DNA of 64,000 nucleotides from Ardenticatenaceae bacterium. Its GTDB lineage: Bacteria; Chloroflexota; Anaerolineae; Promineifilales; Promineifilaceae. The stretch is taken from NCBI GenBank assembly GCA_020634245.1, contig JACKCC010000019.1, forward strand, positions 1-64,000, given 5' to 3'. Shown here one piece after another: positions 35,032-44,544 of the stretch. The notes under the pieces were generated by a model. That model did not search any database. It had not been told where the DNA came from and saw only the letters and a program-made list of their open reading frames with translations. The position numbers were made by a program, and so were the translations under genes. The stretch's first letter is position 1, and every line of letters begins with the position of its first letter.

Positions 35032-36021
35032 TTAGCTTTCATTTTTGATCAACCGCCAGATGGCGTATAAAGCAACCAGGGCAACGGCCGTGCCCATTAC
35101 ATACCCTTCAAACACCGTCGCTTCTGCTACAAACAAAGCGATCAAACCAAACATACCCGCTGCCAAATACAACAGCAGCACCGCTTCCCGCTGGCCAAAA
35201 CCCATCGCCACCAACCGGTGACTGATATGATCTTTCCCGGCCGTATTGGGGCTAACCCCGCGCCGCAAACGGGAAATGACCACCAGCGTCGTATCAAAAA
35301 TCGGCAACCCTAAAATCATCACCGGAACCATCCAGGTGACAAAATTGCTGTTATCGGGGAAACGAAGCTGCAACCCCAAAACCGCCAACAAAAAACCCAA
35401 AAACAAAGCTCCTACGTCCCCCATAAAAATTTGGGCTGGCTTAAAATTATAGCGAAGAAAACCAAGACAAGCGCCCAACACCGCCGCCGCCAGCGACGAC
35501 ACCAGGAACTGCCCATTTTGCAGTCCCATCAGCAAGATAAAGGCCGCCGCCACACCGCTGATACCGGCGCTTAGGCCATCCATGTTATCTAAAAAATTAA
35601 TCGCATTGCTGATACCGGCCAGCCAGACAAAAGTAGCGACGTAGTTGAGCCACAGTGGTAAAGGAAGCCGGACCCGCACTCCCCAGTAGGCCAATATAGA
35701 AAATCCGGCTAACTGTCCCAAAAGCTTGATCCAGGCCGGAAGGCTGCGCCGATCATCAACCAGGCCGGTCAGGGCAACAATACTGCTGGCCATGACGACG
35801 CCTACCACCTGGCGCGGCAGTTCCCCGGCAAATAGTGCAACAGCAATAATAGCCCCGGCAAAAATGGCAACACCGCCCATAAGCGGCATCGGCGTGCCGT
35901 GAAGCTTGCGCTGGGCTGGCGCATCGACAAAACCCAGCCCGATAGCCGCCCGCCGCGCCCACGGTGTGCTAACAACAGTTACAGCCAGCGCAATTAAAAA
36001 AACAGCGATAATTGTAATCAT
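35032..36021 (-). CDS. WecA/TagO-type undecaprenyl-phosphate HexNAc-1-P transferase
   Basis: A 329-residue polytopic membrane enzyme of the MraY/WecA family (PF00953). It transfers a GlcNAc-1-phosphate-type sugar to undecaprenyl phosphate, the first step of surface polysaccharide or teichoic acid assembly. Motifs are RKLHGTPMPLMGGVAIF, NFLDNMDGLSAG (catalytic Asp pair), FMGDVGALFLGFLLAVL and GKDHISHRLVAMGFGQREAVLLLY (His motif of WecA-type enzymes). About ten helices are present. It is adjacent to the giant ligase-like gene and close to the glycosyltransferase cluster, which fits an initiating role. Confidence 0.92.
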   Translation of the reverse strand: MITIIAVFLIALAVTVVSTPWARRAAIGLGFVDAPAQRKLHGTPMPLMGGVAIFAGAIIAVALFAGELPRQVVGVVMASSIVALTGLVDDRRSLPAWIKLLGQLAGFSILAYWGVRVRLPLPLWLNYVATFVWLAGISNAINFLDNMDGLSAGISGVAAAFILLMGLQNGQFLVSSLAAAVLGACLGFLRYNFKPAQIFMGDVGALFLGFLLAVLGLQLRFPDNSNFVTWMVPVMILGLPIFDTTLVVISRLRRGVSPNTAGKDHISHRLVAMGFGQREAVLLLYLAAGMFGLIALFVAEATVFEGYVMGTAVALVALYAIWRLIKNES

Positions 36022-36085
36022 CGAAAAAAGTACGGCTAAATGCGTGAAACGGGAATGATGCCTGACCTATCTTCAAGCGCATCAA

Positions 36086-39000
36086 TCATGGTGACACACT
36101 CTCGCCAGACACATCAGTAATAAATTGACGAATCTGATCCGATACTTCGGCCGGTGCCGCCGCTAATGATTGTTCGGCCAGGGCCAATGCTGTTGTATTA
36201 TCACCCTTTTGCCAGTAAAGATTGGCCATCAGGAAATCCAAATTCCAGACAGCAATTTCACCCTTATTCCGGGCGGCAGCTTCTTCGTAGGCGGACAGGG
36301 CTTCGTCAAAACGCCCTAGCTGCTGATAAAGCTGGGCCGCCTGGAGCCAGGCGCGAACATTATTATCACTCAAAGCCAGCCCTTGCTGTAAGCTGTCCAG
36401 GGCACGGCCGTAATAGTCTTGGCGAGTCGTTTCGTCAGTCTTTGCACCACAGGCTACGTATACATCGGCCCGGCCAAAGTAGCTCATGTCATAATATGGG
36501 TCAATGGCTACCGATTCTTCGTACAAATCAATGGATTTTTGACAGTCATCCAAAATGTCGTACGCCAGCCGGGCATATTCATTGCGGATAACAGAATTAT
36601 GCGGACTTAGCGTGAGCGCTTCCTCGTAATAATTGGCTGCTTTTTGCGCCCGGGCTTGTTTGTCGGCGTCGGTACTGCTTAACTGCCACCATCGCGTATT
36701 AAGCCGGGCCAGGTTAGCCGTGTGATCCGTATTGAGGGGGTTGATGTCTTGAGCCAGCAAAAGCCGCTTTTCGGCCGTATCAAGCAAAGCGGCCTGTTCA
36801 ATCGGATCGCTTGTAATGGTGGATTGTTCCAGATAAGCCCGGCCTAAAAACAGGTAGTAAAAATCTTCTTTAGGGGCCAGGGAGAGTGCTTTTTCGTAAA
36901 CGGCCGTTGCCACCTTCCAATTTTCAATATCGCGCGTCTGGGTGGCCTGGTCGTCGAACGGTTTGCCTCGTTTGTAAATAACGTCGGCCTGTATGATACG
37001 CATATTGGTGCGATTAATGGCAATAAAAGCAACGACAAACAAAACGACCAGGCTGGCAAAGGCCACGGCCGTTCCCGAATTTTTCAGGCGTGGTAAGTCC
37101 GGCCAGAAAACAACCAGTGCACTGACAAACATCAGCGCAAAAGCAAAAACATAAAACGCCGCCAGGAATGTGGTTGACTGAGATGCTTCCAGAACTCGCA
37201 ACTCTTCAATGGTGGCTACCGTTTGCGGCGGCTGAAACAACAAGGAACTACGCAGCAATGAGGCTTGCACATAGGCGTACAACATACCCAGGCCAATCGA
37301 AAGGAACGCGGCAACGCCAACAGCAGCCAGGTTATCCCGCCAGCTTTTATCCCACACCAGATAGAAAAGGATGGTGCTGAGTACGGCCGTTACCAAACCA
37401 AAGAGCGTGCCCCCGGCAATTAAAACCGGCACCGCGAAAAGCAAACCGGCCATGCCCACAGAGCCGGCCAAAAGTTGGGAACCCGGCAAATCCATCACCA
37501 GCCGAACACCAGCCCAGGCAGCCAGACCGGCCCAAAGGAAAACAAGGCTGTGCCCCAGTTGGGCAGTCGCCCCCGATGTGCTCGACGGCAGAAAACGCAG
37601 GATGAGGCTGCCAATGCCCATAATGCCTAACAGCACCAATGCGCCTTGTTTACGGCCTGGTGTCAATTTTCCAGATACGGCCGTAAACGACAACTCCCCG
37701 TTCTTCACCATCTCACTAACCCCGGCCAGCAGACCCAACACCCAGGTCAACATCATCATCAAAAAGATGAAGGGAGAATCGACAAAGCCATTGCGAGCGT
37801 TGATAAACAAAGATTGGTAAAAAATCTCCGAAGCAGGCAGATCGGCGGCCGATTGGACAATTTTATCGGGCGGCAAGGAATAGGTTGTGTATTCAAAACC
37901 CATAATACCCAGCATCAAAGTCATCATGAAGGCAAACTGCAGCAGCGGCGCCCAGGCGTTGTTTTCTGATTCAACCCGTCGTTTACGCGATTTCGTTGCA
38001 ACCATAACGGTTGGTTCCGGTATTTGCGGCAGACGATAACCCACCAGGAACATCAAAGCCACGTAAACGAAGAAATAAGTGCGTGTGGCCGCAATCGCAA
38101 TGCCAAAATGAATTTCCACATAATGAGCCAAAACCGCTGCCACCAGCGCGGTCATAAGCAAGCGGTCGACGTGAAAGGGGTCATCGTCCTCGTTCCGGCC
38201 AGTTTGCGCCGTCAAGGCATAATAAATCAGGTAAACGATCAATCCCAAAATACTACCAAAGGGAATAGCCACCCCTAAAAACGGCATCCCCATCGTTTGC
38301 GTAATGAGAAGGGTGATTAAAACCGCACCGCCAATCCAGGAAGCCAGGAGCAAATTGCGATCCCGTTTGCTGCGCACAACCCCCAGCCAGCGGAAAGCAT
38401 AATAAAACACACTCAGGTAAAGTGCCTGCCAGACTAAAAAGCCAAAAACACCGGTGATAACCAAAGCATCAAAAGTTTCATTATGCGAACGATCCGGTGA
38501 GGCATTTCGGGCCTCGACGGTGGCCAATTGAGGTGGGTAAAACGGATTGTAGGCGACGTACATCGATTCTGGCCCGTAGCCGATTAACGGCCGTAAAAAG
38601 TTAAACCCATCTTCCTGCCCATCAGGGAACTGCAAAGGTTGGTGAACGCTAATCAAGTCCAGCACCCCTTCCCAAATAAGCACACGCACTTTACCCGTTC
38701 GGCTTTCCGAATCCAGCAGTTTGCCCAATCGGCCAATGGCCGGTAAATCCTGCCAGGCTGCCAAGTTTTGCGTGATGTCTCCTAAAACGGCCGTTTCCCC
38801 ATAGCGAGCATCCAACTCATCGCCAAAGTTAAACATGACCAGCCAGCCAATCACCACCAGCGATAGGATGAGCCAGGCCAGCCATAACCAGCGCCAGCCC
38901 TGGCGGGCAGCAATCATGACAAAAATGACCAAAACAAGTAATCCAACCGCTGCCGCCAGCGCCACAAATGAAGAAGCAGGGCCAGCCAACGTTGTCAATC

Positions 39001-39934
39001 GGCCGCCAGCGGTCAAAGCCCGGAACAAAAACAGGAAGACAGTAAAGAGTACGGCCGTTCCTCCCACCGACAAAGCCAGCGCCTTCACCCAATCATTCCA
39101 ATGGAAACGGCTCGAATCGGCCGCCGCATTACGCAGCGACACCAGCACAATCAAGATGAAGGCAAACAACCCGGCAAACAACCCCAGCCAGGGGCCTCGG
39201 CTTTGCGACCAATAAATGGCAATCAGTTGAATAGCAACTGTAAATATGTAAATCGAGGAACGAACGACATCGGCCGTGGCCAGTTCCTCATCGCTTAGAA
39301 TTTTGGTGAACGCATCGATAATGCGGCCAATCGTCAAAGGCACGGCCATGATGAGGTAAGCGGCAATGAAAATGGCGTTGCCCATGTGTCCGGCTACGCG
39401 GGAAACGACGTTCCCGCCCCAGGGCAGCGGGTCTAAATCAAAGTGTTGCAAAAGGGCATAGAAAGAAATAGGAATGCTGGTGATGATAACGGCCGTTACC
39501 ACCCGGCTCACCTGCGCCCGCGTCCGAATCGTGCTAATCAGCAAGGCAAACACAACGATGTAAGACAAGGTGGTGTACGTCCCTTGCAATCGCTGGTATG
39601 AACCGGCCCAACTCACCCGCGGCGTCACCGACAGCACCGTGGAAATCAGGTAAACCAAAACCAGCAATAAGATAGGCAACACAAACGGCTTACGCCAGAT
39701 AGAATCTTTATCCGTCCAGCGCAGCCGGCCAAACTGCTGCCAGCCCTGCCCGTCCACGAATTTGACCAGCCAGGCGGCGCTCATCAACACCGCAATCGAA
39801 CGCAGCAGCGTCAACTTATCCGGTTCAAACACACGATCGGAGTGAATGTTAAAGAAAAGGGGGATGGCGATAACGGCCGTTAACCAACCAGCCTCAATCA
39901 ATCCATCACACCACCGAAAAAGCTTAGAGTCCAT
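36086..39934 (-). CDS. O-antigen ligase/polymerase-like membrane protein with TPR tail
   Basis: 1282 residues. The first ~1000 residues hold some 20 or more membrane helices. A Wzy_C/O-antigen-ligase-like loop occurs around residues 400-500 (GYGPESMYVAYNPFYPPQLATVEARNASPDRSHNETFDALVITGVFGFLVW), which is diagnostic of the family. The last ~280 residues are TPR repeats (ATAVYEKALSLAPKEDFYYLFLGRAYLEQS, AANYYEEALTLSPHNSVIRNEYARLAYD, SIDLYEESVAIDPYYD). It probably polymerises or ligates polysaccharide repeat units. It is much larger than typical ligases because a second set of helices precedes the TPR part. It starts 65 bases upstream of the WecA-like gene on the same strand. Confidence 0.85.
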   Translation of the reverse strand: MDSKLFRWCDGLIEAGWLTAVIAIPLFFNIHSDRVFEPDKLTLLRSIAVLMSAAWLVKFVDGQGWQQFGRLRWTDKDSIWRKPFVLPILLLVLVYLISTVLSVTPRVSWAGSYQRLQGTYTTLSYIVVFALLISTIRTRAQVSRVVTAVIITSIPISFYALLQHFDLDPLPWGGNVVSRVAGHMGNAIFIAAYLIMAVPLTIGRIIDAFTKILSDEELATADVVRSSIYIFTVAIQLIAIYWSQSRGPWLGLFAGLFAFILIVLVSLRNAAADSSRFHWNDWVKALALSVGGTAVLFTVFLFLFRALTAGGRLTTLAGPASSFVALAAAVGLLVLVIFVMIAARQGWRWLWLAWLILSLVVIGWLVMFNFGDELDARYGETAVLGDITQNLAAWQDLPAIGRLGKLLDSESRTGKVRVLIWEGVLDLISVHQPLQFPDGQEDGFNFLRPLIGYGPESMYVAYNPFYPPQLATVEARNASPDRSHNETFDALVITGVFGFLVWQALYLSVFYYAFRWLGVVRSKRDRNLLLASWIGGAVLITLLITQTMGMPFLGVAIPFGSILGLIVYLIYYALTAQTGRNEDDDPFHVDRLLMTALVAAVLAHYVEIHFGIAIAATRTYFFVYVALMFLVGYRLPQIPEPTVMVATKSRKRRVESENNAWAPLLQFAFMMTLMLGIMGFEYTTYSLPPDKIVQSAADLPASEIFYQSLFINARNGFVDSPFIFLMMMLTWVLGLLAGVSEMVKNGELSFTAVSGKLTPGRKQGALVLLGIMGIGSLILRFLPSSTSGATAQLGHSLVFLWAGLAAWAGVRLVMDLPGSQLLAGSVGMAGLLFAVPVLIAGGTLFGLVTAVLSTILFYLVWDKSWRDNLAAVGVAAFLSIGLGMLYAYVQASLLRSSLLFQPPQTVATIEELRVLEASQSTTFLAAFYVFAFALMFVSALVVFWPDLPRLKNSGTAVAFASLVVLFVVAFIAINRTNMRIIQADVIYKRGKPFDDQATQTRDIENWKVATAVYEKALSLAPKEDFYYLFLGRAYLEQSTITSDPIEQAALLDTAEKRLLLAQDINPLNTDHTANLARLNTRWWQLSSTDADKQARAQKAANYYEEALTLSPHNSVIRNEYARLAYDILDDCQKSIDLYEESVAIDPYYDMSYFGRADVYVACGAKTDETTRQDYYGRALDSLQQGLALSDNNVRAWLQAAQLYQQLGRFDEALSAYEEAAARNKGEIAVWNLDFLMANLYWQKGDNTTALALAEQSLAAAPAEVSDQIRQFITDVSGESVSP

Positions 39935-40006
39935 AAGGTTATCCTAGACGGCTACCAATCAATGGCGAATGTTACCGCATGGCATAAGGGCAAGCAAACC
40001 AGATTT

Positions 40007-40035
40007 TTGTTAACGAAATGTTAATACGGTATACT
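40007..40035 (+). promoter_or_regulatory. predicted promoter of the iron ABC transporter operon
   Basis: TTGTTA, 17 bases, and TATACT, with the -10 box 44 bases before the ATG. AGGAGG serves as ribosome binding site. No clear Fur-like box was recognised around it. Confidence 0.6.
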
Positions 40036-40079
40036 TTGTGCCAACCTCAAAATTGGTGACTTTTCAAATAGGAGGAAAT

Positions 40080-41114
40080 ATGTCCATAAAACGAGGAACA
40101 CTATTATCCCTGGCCCTTCTCACACTTGCTTTACTGCTAGTCGCCTGCGGCGGCACACCAGAAAGCACCGAGCTAAACCTGCTTTGTGTCCCCCAAGAAG
40201 AATGGTGCGAAGGCATGAAGCAAGAGTTCGAAGCTGAGTTCGGCATCACCGTCAATTACGTCCGCATGTCAACTGGCGAAGCGTTGGCCCGATTGGAAGC
40301 CGAACGCGACAACCCCCAGTTCGACATCATGTGGGGCGGCCCCATTGACACCTACATTTCCGGCAAACAAAAGGGATTATTCGAACAGTACGAATCCCCC
40401 AATGCCAAAAACCTGCTTAACCAGGAATTGTACCGCGACGCCGACAATTACTGGTCCGGCATCTATGTGGGTTCACTGGGCTTTGCCACCAACACCGATT
40501 GGCTGGCTGCCAACCCTGGCGTAGAAGCTCCCACCTCATGGGCCGACCTGCTCAAACCCGAATTCAAAGGGCAAATCATGGTCGCCCACCCCTCGACATC
40601 CGGTACATCCTATACCGCCATGGCGACTGTCCTGCAAATTATGGGTGAAGAAGCCGGTTGGGATTACCTGCAAAAATACGCCGGGCAAGTCCTGCAATTC
40701 ACCAAGAGCGGCGCGGCTCCGGCCAAATTCGTTGGTGCCGGTGAAGCGGCCGTTGGCATCGTCTTCTCACACGACATCGTCGCCCAAATCGAAGCCGGCC
40801 TGCCCCTGAAACTGACCTTCCCCTCAGAAGGCACCGGTTACGAAGTTGGCGGTGTGGCTATCGTCAAGGGAGCCAAACACCTCGATGCTGCCCAAAAATG
40901 GTACGATTGGGCCTTAACCCCAGAAGCCCAAGCTTTAGGCCCCAAATACAAGGCATACCAGGCTCCCACCGTTGGTGGTGTTGACCTGGCTTATCCGGAA
41001 TTGTTAGATGTTAACCTCATCAACTACGATTTCCAGTGGGCCGGTGACAACAAAGAAGCCAATGTAGACCGGTTCAGCAACGAAATTCAGGGTGCTGACA
41101 ATCTGAAAGAATAA
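40080..41114 (+). CDS. ferric-iron-type ABC transporter substrate-binding lipoprotein
   Basis: 344 residues from ATG 40080 (AGGAGG upstream). A lipoprotein signal ends in LLVACGG. The mature part is a SBP_bac family protein of the FbpA/phosphonate group: LNLLCVPQEEWCEGMKQEFEAEFGITV, FDIMWGGPIDTYISGKQKGLFEQYES, TSWADLLKPEFKGQIMVAHPSTSGTSYTAMA, and AVGIVFSHDIVAQIEAGLPLKLTFPSEGTGYEVGGVAIVKGAKH. It delivers its ligand to the permease encoded next. Fe3+ is the most likely cargo, but related proteins bind 2-aminoethylphosphonate or spermidine. Confidence 0.9.
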   Translation: MSIKRGTLLSLALLTLALLLVACGGTPESTELNLLCVPQEEWCEGMKQEFEAEFGITVNYVRMSTGEALARLEAERDNPQFDIMWGGPIDTYISGKQKGLFEQYESPNAKNLLNQELYRDADNYWSGIYVGSLGFATNTDWLAANPGVEAPTSWADLLKPEFKGQIMVAHPSTSGTSYTAMATVLQIMGEEAGWDYLQKYAGQVLQFTKSGAAPAKFVGAGEAAVGIVFSHDIVAQIEAGLPLKLTFPSEGTGYEVGGVAIVKGAKHLDAAQKWYDWALTPEAQALGPKYKAYQAPTVGGVDLAYPELLDVNLINYDFQWAGDNKEANVDRFSNEIQGADNLKE

Positions 41115-41136
41115 CAAACAAAAATTAAATAACTTT

Positions 41137-41176
41137 ATGAGGATTGGGGATTAAAACGCCCCAATCCTCATATTTT
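41137..41176 (+). terminator. intra-operon terminator/attenuator
   Basis: A perfect 13-bp stem (ATGAGGATTGGGG 41137-41149 with CCCCAATCCTCAT 41159-41171) is followed by ATTTTTAGG. It sits between the binding-protein and permease genes. Partial read-through would give more binding protein than permease, a common arrangement in ABC importers. Confidence 0.8.
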
Positions 41177-41190
41177 TAGGGGAAGTCAGC

Positions 41191-43458
41191 ATGGCTGTAA
41201 CTTCTGTCTCTCAATCATCCTGGCGCAAAAACCTGACACGCCGTTACCGCGAATTTGCTCTTATCGCTCGCGATCCTGTTCTGCTTATTGGCCTGCTAAT
41301 TGTCGGAATTTTTATTATCGTTTTAGTTTTCTTCCCCATCCTCCAGGTTGTTGGCCGGGGCTTTGTCGATGAAAACGGCGCCTTCAGCCTTGAATATTTT
41401 GCCCGATACATCGATCCTTATTACCGCACCGTTGCCTGGCGCTCTTTAGGCAGCACCATGCTGCTGGGGCTGCTCACTGCTACCGGTGGTACAATTTTAG
41501 GCTTTATCTTTGCCTACACAATGGTCCGTTGCAACCCACCCGGCAAACGCTGGGTGCATATTTTGGCCTTAGTGCCGACTGTCTCACCGCCATTTGCCAT
41601 TGCCATGTCAACCGTTTTGCTGTTCGGCCGTAACGGACTGATTACGCGTCGTATTTTGGGCATGGAATTCCCGCTGGGCAGCAATGATATTTACGGGCTG
41701 GATGGCCTGGTTTTTGTCCAGGTGCTAACATTTTTCTCGGTGGCATACTTAATTATTCGGGCGATGCTGGAACGGCTGCATCCCTCAATGGAGGAAGCCG
41801 CCCACAGCCTGGGCGCATCCAAATTCCACATTTTCCGCACCATCACCCTACCGCTGCTCATTCCGGGCATTGCTGCCTCATTTTTGCTGTTGTTTGTGGA
41901 ATCGTTAGCCGATTTGGGCAATCCACTGCTGATTTCGGGTAATGTGAATGTGCTGGCTGCACAGATTTTCCTGGCCGTTGCCGGGGAATTTGATTACCAA
42001 AAAGCATCGGCCCTGGCGCTGATTTTGCTGCTGCCCACGCTGGTCATTTTCATCTTGCAGCGTTATTGGGTCAGCCGCCGCTCCTACATTTCGGTCACCG
42101 GCAAACCGGCCAGCGGCCATCTTTTGGTCAAAGAACCGATTACGCGCTGGTCTTTTATTCTGGTCACTTACGCTACAACGGCGCTGATTGTTTTGATGTA
42201 CGCCTCAATAGTGGTCGGCTCGTTCAGCAAGGTGTGGGGCATTGATTTCACGCCATCATTGGAGCACTGGAAATTAATGTTGGGACGCGGCATCGAGGCG
42301 ATTTTGGACACGACATTTTTGAGTGTCATGGCTACACCGATTGCCGGTCTGTTGGGAATGGGCATTGCCTTTTTGGTGGTGCGCAAAACGTTCAGCGGCA
42401 AGGATGTGCTCGATTTTGGTTCTAATTTAGGCGCGGGCGTACCGGGTACAATTTTGGGTATTGGCTTTATTTTGGCGTTTGTGACGCCGCCCTGGATTGT
42501 GGTGGTGGCGCTTTATTTGGTGTTAGGGTTGTTTGTGGTGCGGACGTTGTTTGATAACGGCCGTATCCAACTCATCACCCTCTTCCTGGGAGCCAGCATC
42601 TCCATTGGACTGCGCCTGCTGCAAAATGTGCTGGGTGTAACCGGGCTGATGTATGTGCTGGGCGGCGGCTTCATCGCCGCTGGCGCTTACTTCTGGCTGC
42701 TGCGCCGTGAGCGCCGTTCCGGTCAACTACTGGCCGGGTTAGGCTTCTACCTGATGATGGCCGATCTGATTCGCTACATTTCCCAACCCATCGCCCGGTT
42801 GGCACTGTCTCTGGAAAGCCCATTCTGGGGCAATGCCATCCGGCAGTTCGCCGACTACATTCAGGTCTTTTTCCAGGTACCGCAGCCGATTTTGATGATC
42901 GTTTACCTGTTTGCGGTGGTGATGGTGGTCGGCCATCTGGCCGGACGGGAACGGTTAGTCACAGCCATCCTCCTGCTGGGATTGGGCGGCGCCTTGGCCT
43001 TCATCGGTGAACCGCTGGCGATGATCGGCACGCCGTACATTATTATCGCTGCCTTTGTGGTGCGCAGTTTGCCGGCTTCGGTGCGGGCGGGTGTGGCCGC
43101 TTTGCAGCAAATCGACCCATCTATCGAGGAAGCATCGAACAGTTTAGGCGCCGATGCACAATACACGTTCCGCAAGGTGACTCTGCCGCTCATCACACCG
43201 GCGCTGCTGGCCGGGCTGATTTTCAGCTTTACGCGACATATGACCAGTTTATCGGCCATTATCTTTTTGGTCAGCCCGCGCTGGCGGATTGTGACGGCTT
43301 CGATTTTGAGCGAGTGGGAGCAGGGCGGCATCAGTTTTGCCGCCGCCTACGCCTCGGTGATTATTGTGCTGGTGCTGATTGCCATTGGCCTGCTTTATTT
43401 GGTGACAAACCGAGTTTTGGGTCGTCGCGGTGAAGTGGATTTAACTTTAGGAGCTTAA
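41191..43458 (+). CDS. FbpB-type ABC transporter permease with large insertion
   Basis: 755 residues holding two fused permease halves, each with an EAA loop: MEEAAHSLGASKFHIFRTITLP near residue 200 and IEEASNSLGADAQYTFRKVTLP near 645. FbpB permeases are usually about 550 residues. Here the second half is split: PGTILGIGFILAF near 415 and the expected GTPYIIIAAFVVRSLPASVRAG near 615 are separated by ~180 residues. That insert is rich in hydrophobic helices. It lies 76 bases after the binding protein, beyond an attenuator, and four bases before the ATPase gene. Confidence 0.9.
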   Translation: MAVTSVSQSSWRKNLTRRYREFALIARDPVLLIGLLIVGIFIIVLVFFPILQVVGRGFVDENGAFSLEYFARYIDPYYRTVAWRSLGSTMLLGLLTATGGTILGFIFAYTMVRCNPPGKRWVHILALVPTVSPPFAIAMSTVLLFGRNGLITRRILGMEFPLGSNDIYGLDGLVFVQVLTFFSVAYLIIRAMLERLHPSMEEAAHSLGASKFHIFRTITLPLLIPGIAASFLLLFVESLADLGNPLLISGNVNVLAAQIFLAVAGEFDYQKASALALILLLPTLVIFILQRYWVSRRSYISVTGKPASGHLLVKEPITRWSFILVTYATTALIVLMYASIVVGSFSKVWGIDFTPSLEHWKLMLGRGIEAILDTTFLSVMATPIAGLLGMGIAFLVVRKTFSGKDVLDFGSNLGAGVPGTILGIGFILAFVTPPWIVVVALYLVLGLFVVRTLFDNGRIQLITLFLGASISIGLRLLQNVLGVTGLMYVLGGGFIAAGAYFWLLRRERRSGQLLAGLGFYLMMADLIRYISQPIARLALSLESPFWGNAIRQFADYIQVFFQVPQPILMIVYLFAVVMVVGHLAGRERLVTAILLLGLGGALAFIGEPLAMIGTPYIIIAAFVVRSLPASVRAGVAALQQIDPSIEEASNSLGADAQYTFRKVTLPLITPALLAGLIFSFTRHMTSLSAIIFLVSPRWRIVTASILSEWEQGGISFAAAYASVIIVLVLIAIGLLYLVTNRVLGRRGEVDLTLGA

Positions 43459-43462
43459 CCCC

Positions 43463-44539
43463 ATGTATCTGGTTTTAGAAGATGTATTCAAGATTTTTCC
43501 CAGCCGCGGCGGTGTGGGTGAGGTAACGGCCGTAGACAACGTCTCCCTGCAAATTGAAAAAGGGGAATTCGTCACCCTGTTAGGACCATCGGGCTGCGGC
43601 AAAACCACGACGCTGCGCATGATTGCCGGGTTTGAGTTCCCCACAAAAGGCAACATCCGTCTGGATGGCGAGGTTATCAACGATCTGCCGCCCCACAAAC
43701 GGGACATGTCGATGGTCTTCCAAAGCTACGCCATCTTCCCCCACCTGACTGTGTTTGAAAATGTTGCTTACGGCCTAAAGGTTAAAAAACTGCCTAAAGC
43801 CGAAATTAGCGAACGGGTTGAGCGCGTTTTGAGTTTAGTCGAACTGGAAGGATTTGGCAGCCGCACGCCGGAGCAGCTTTCCGGCGGTCAGCAGCAGCGC
43901 GTGGCCCTGGCCCGCGCCCTGGTCATGGAGCCTAAAGTCCTACTTCTGGACGAACCACTCTCCAACCTGGACGCCAAACTGCGCGAACAAATGCGCTCCG
44001 AAATCCGCCACATCCAAAAGCAGATTAGCATTACCAGCGTCTACGTCACCCACGACCAGACGGAAGCGATGACGATGTCTGACCGCATCGTGGTGATGAA
44101 TGAAGGGCGCATCGAGCAGGTTGGCTCGCCGACCGAAATTTACCGCCGCCCCAGCAATCGTTTTGTCGCCGATTTTATTGGCCGGGCTAATTTTGTGAAG
44201 GGGACGGTGAAAGGGCTGGAGGACGGCCGTTTAGCCATCCACACCCTCGGCAACACCCTTTCCGTCGCCGCCGCTCATAACAACTTCCATATCGGACAGG
44301 ATGTGACCCTGGTCGTACGGCCGGAAATGGTCATGATTGACCCGCCAGCCAATGCCCATGCCGAAGGCATCGTGCGCGAAGCCGCCTACCTGGGCAGCAT
44401 GGTCGAATACGACGTTGAGGTTGACGGTCAGCTTCTCTCGCTAGTGGAATACGATCCGCGCCGTACAACCATCCATGGCGAGGGTGAGCGAGTACAAGTC
44501 CAGTTCCTGGACGATTGTTTGTACGTTATCCCCGATTAG
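43463..44539 (+). CDS. ABC transporter ATP-binding protein, FbpC/PotA type
   Basis: 358 residues. The ATPase has Walker A GPSGCGKTT, Q-loop MVFQSYAIFPHLTVFENVAYGL, signature LSGGQQQRVALARAL, Walker B VLLLDEPLSNLDAKLR and an H-loop in VYVTHDQTEAMTMSDRI. A C-terminal TOBE domain (about 240-355) is typical of importers of the MOI/FbpC class. It drives the preceding permease. It converges on the VWA gene with only five bases between stop codons. Confidence 0.93.
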   Translation: MYLVLEDVFKIFPSRGGVGEVTAVDNVSLQIEKGEFVTLLGPSGCGKTTTLRMIAGFEFPTKGNIRLDGEVINDLPPHKRDMSMVFQSYAIFPHLTVFENVAYGLKVKKLPKAEISERVERVLSLVELEGFGSRTPEQLSGGQQQRVALARALVMEPKVLLLDEPLSNLDAKLREQMRSEIRHIQKQISITSVYVTHDQTEAMTMSDRIVVMNEGRIEQVGSPTEIYRRPSNRFVADFIGRANFVKGTVKGLEDGRLAIHTLGNTLSVAAAHNNFHIGQDVTLVVRPEMVMIDPPANAHAEGIVREAAYLGSMVEYDVEVDGQLLSLVEYDPRRTTIHGEGERVQVQFLDDCLYVIPD

Positions 44540-44544
44540 TCGCC

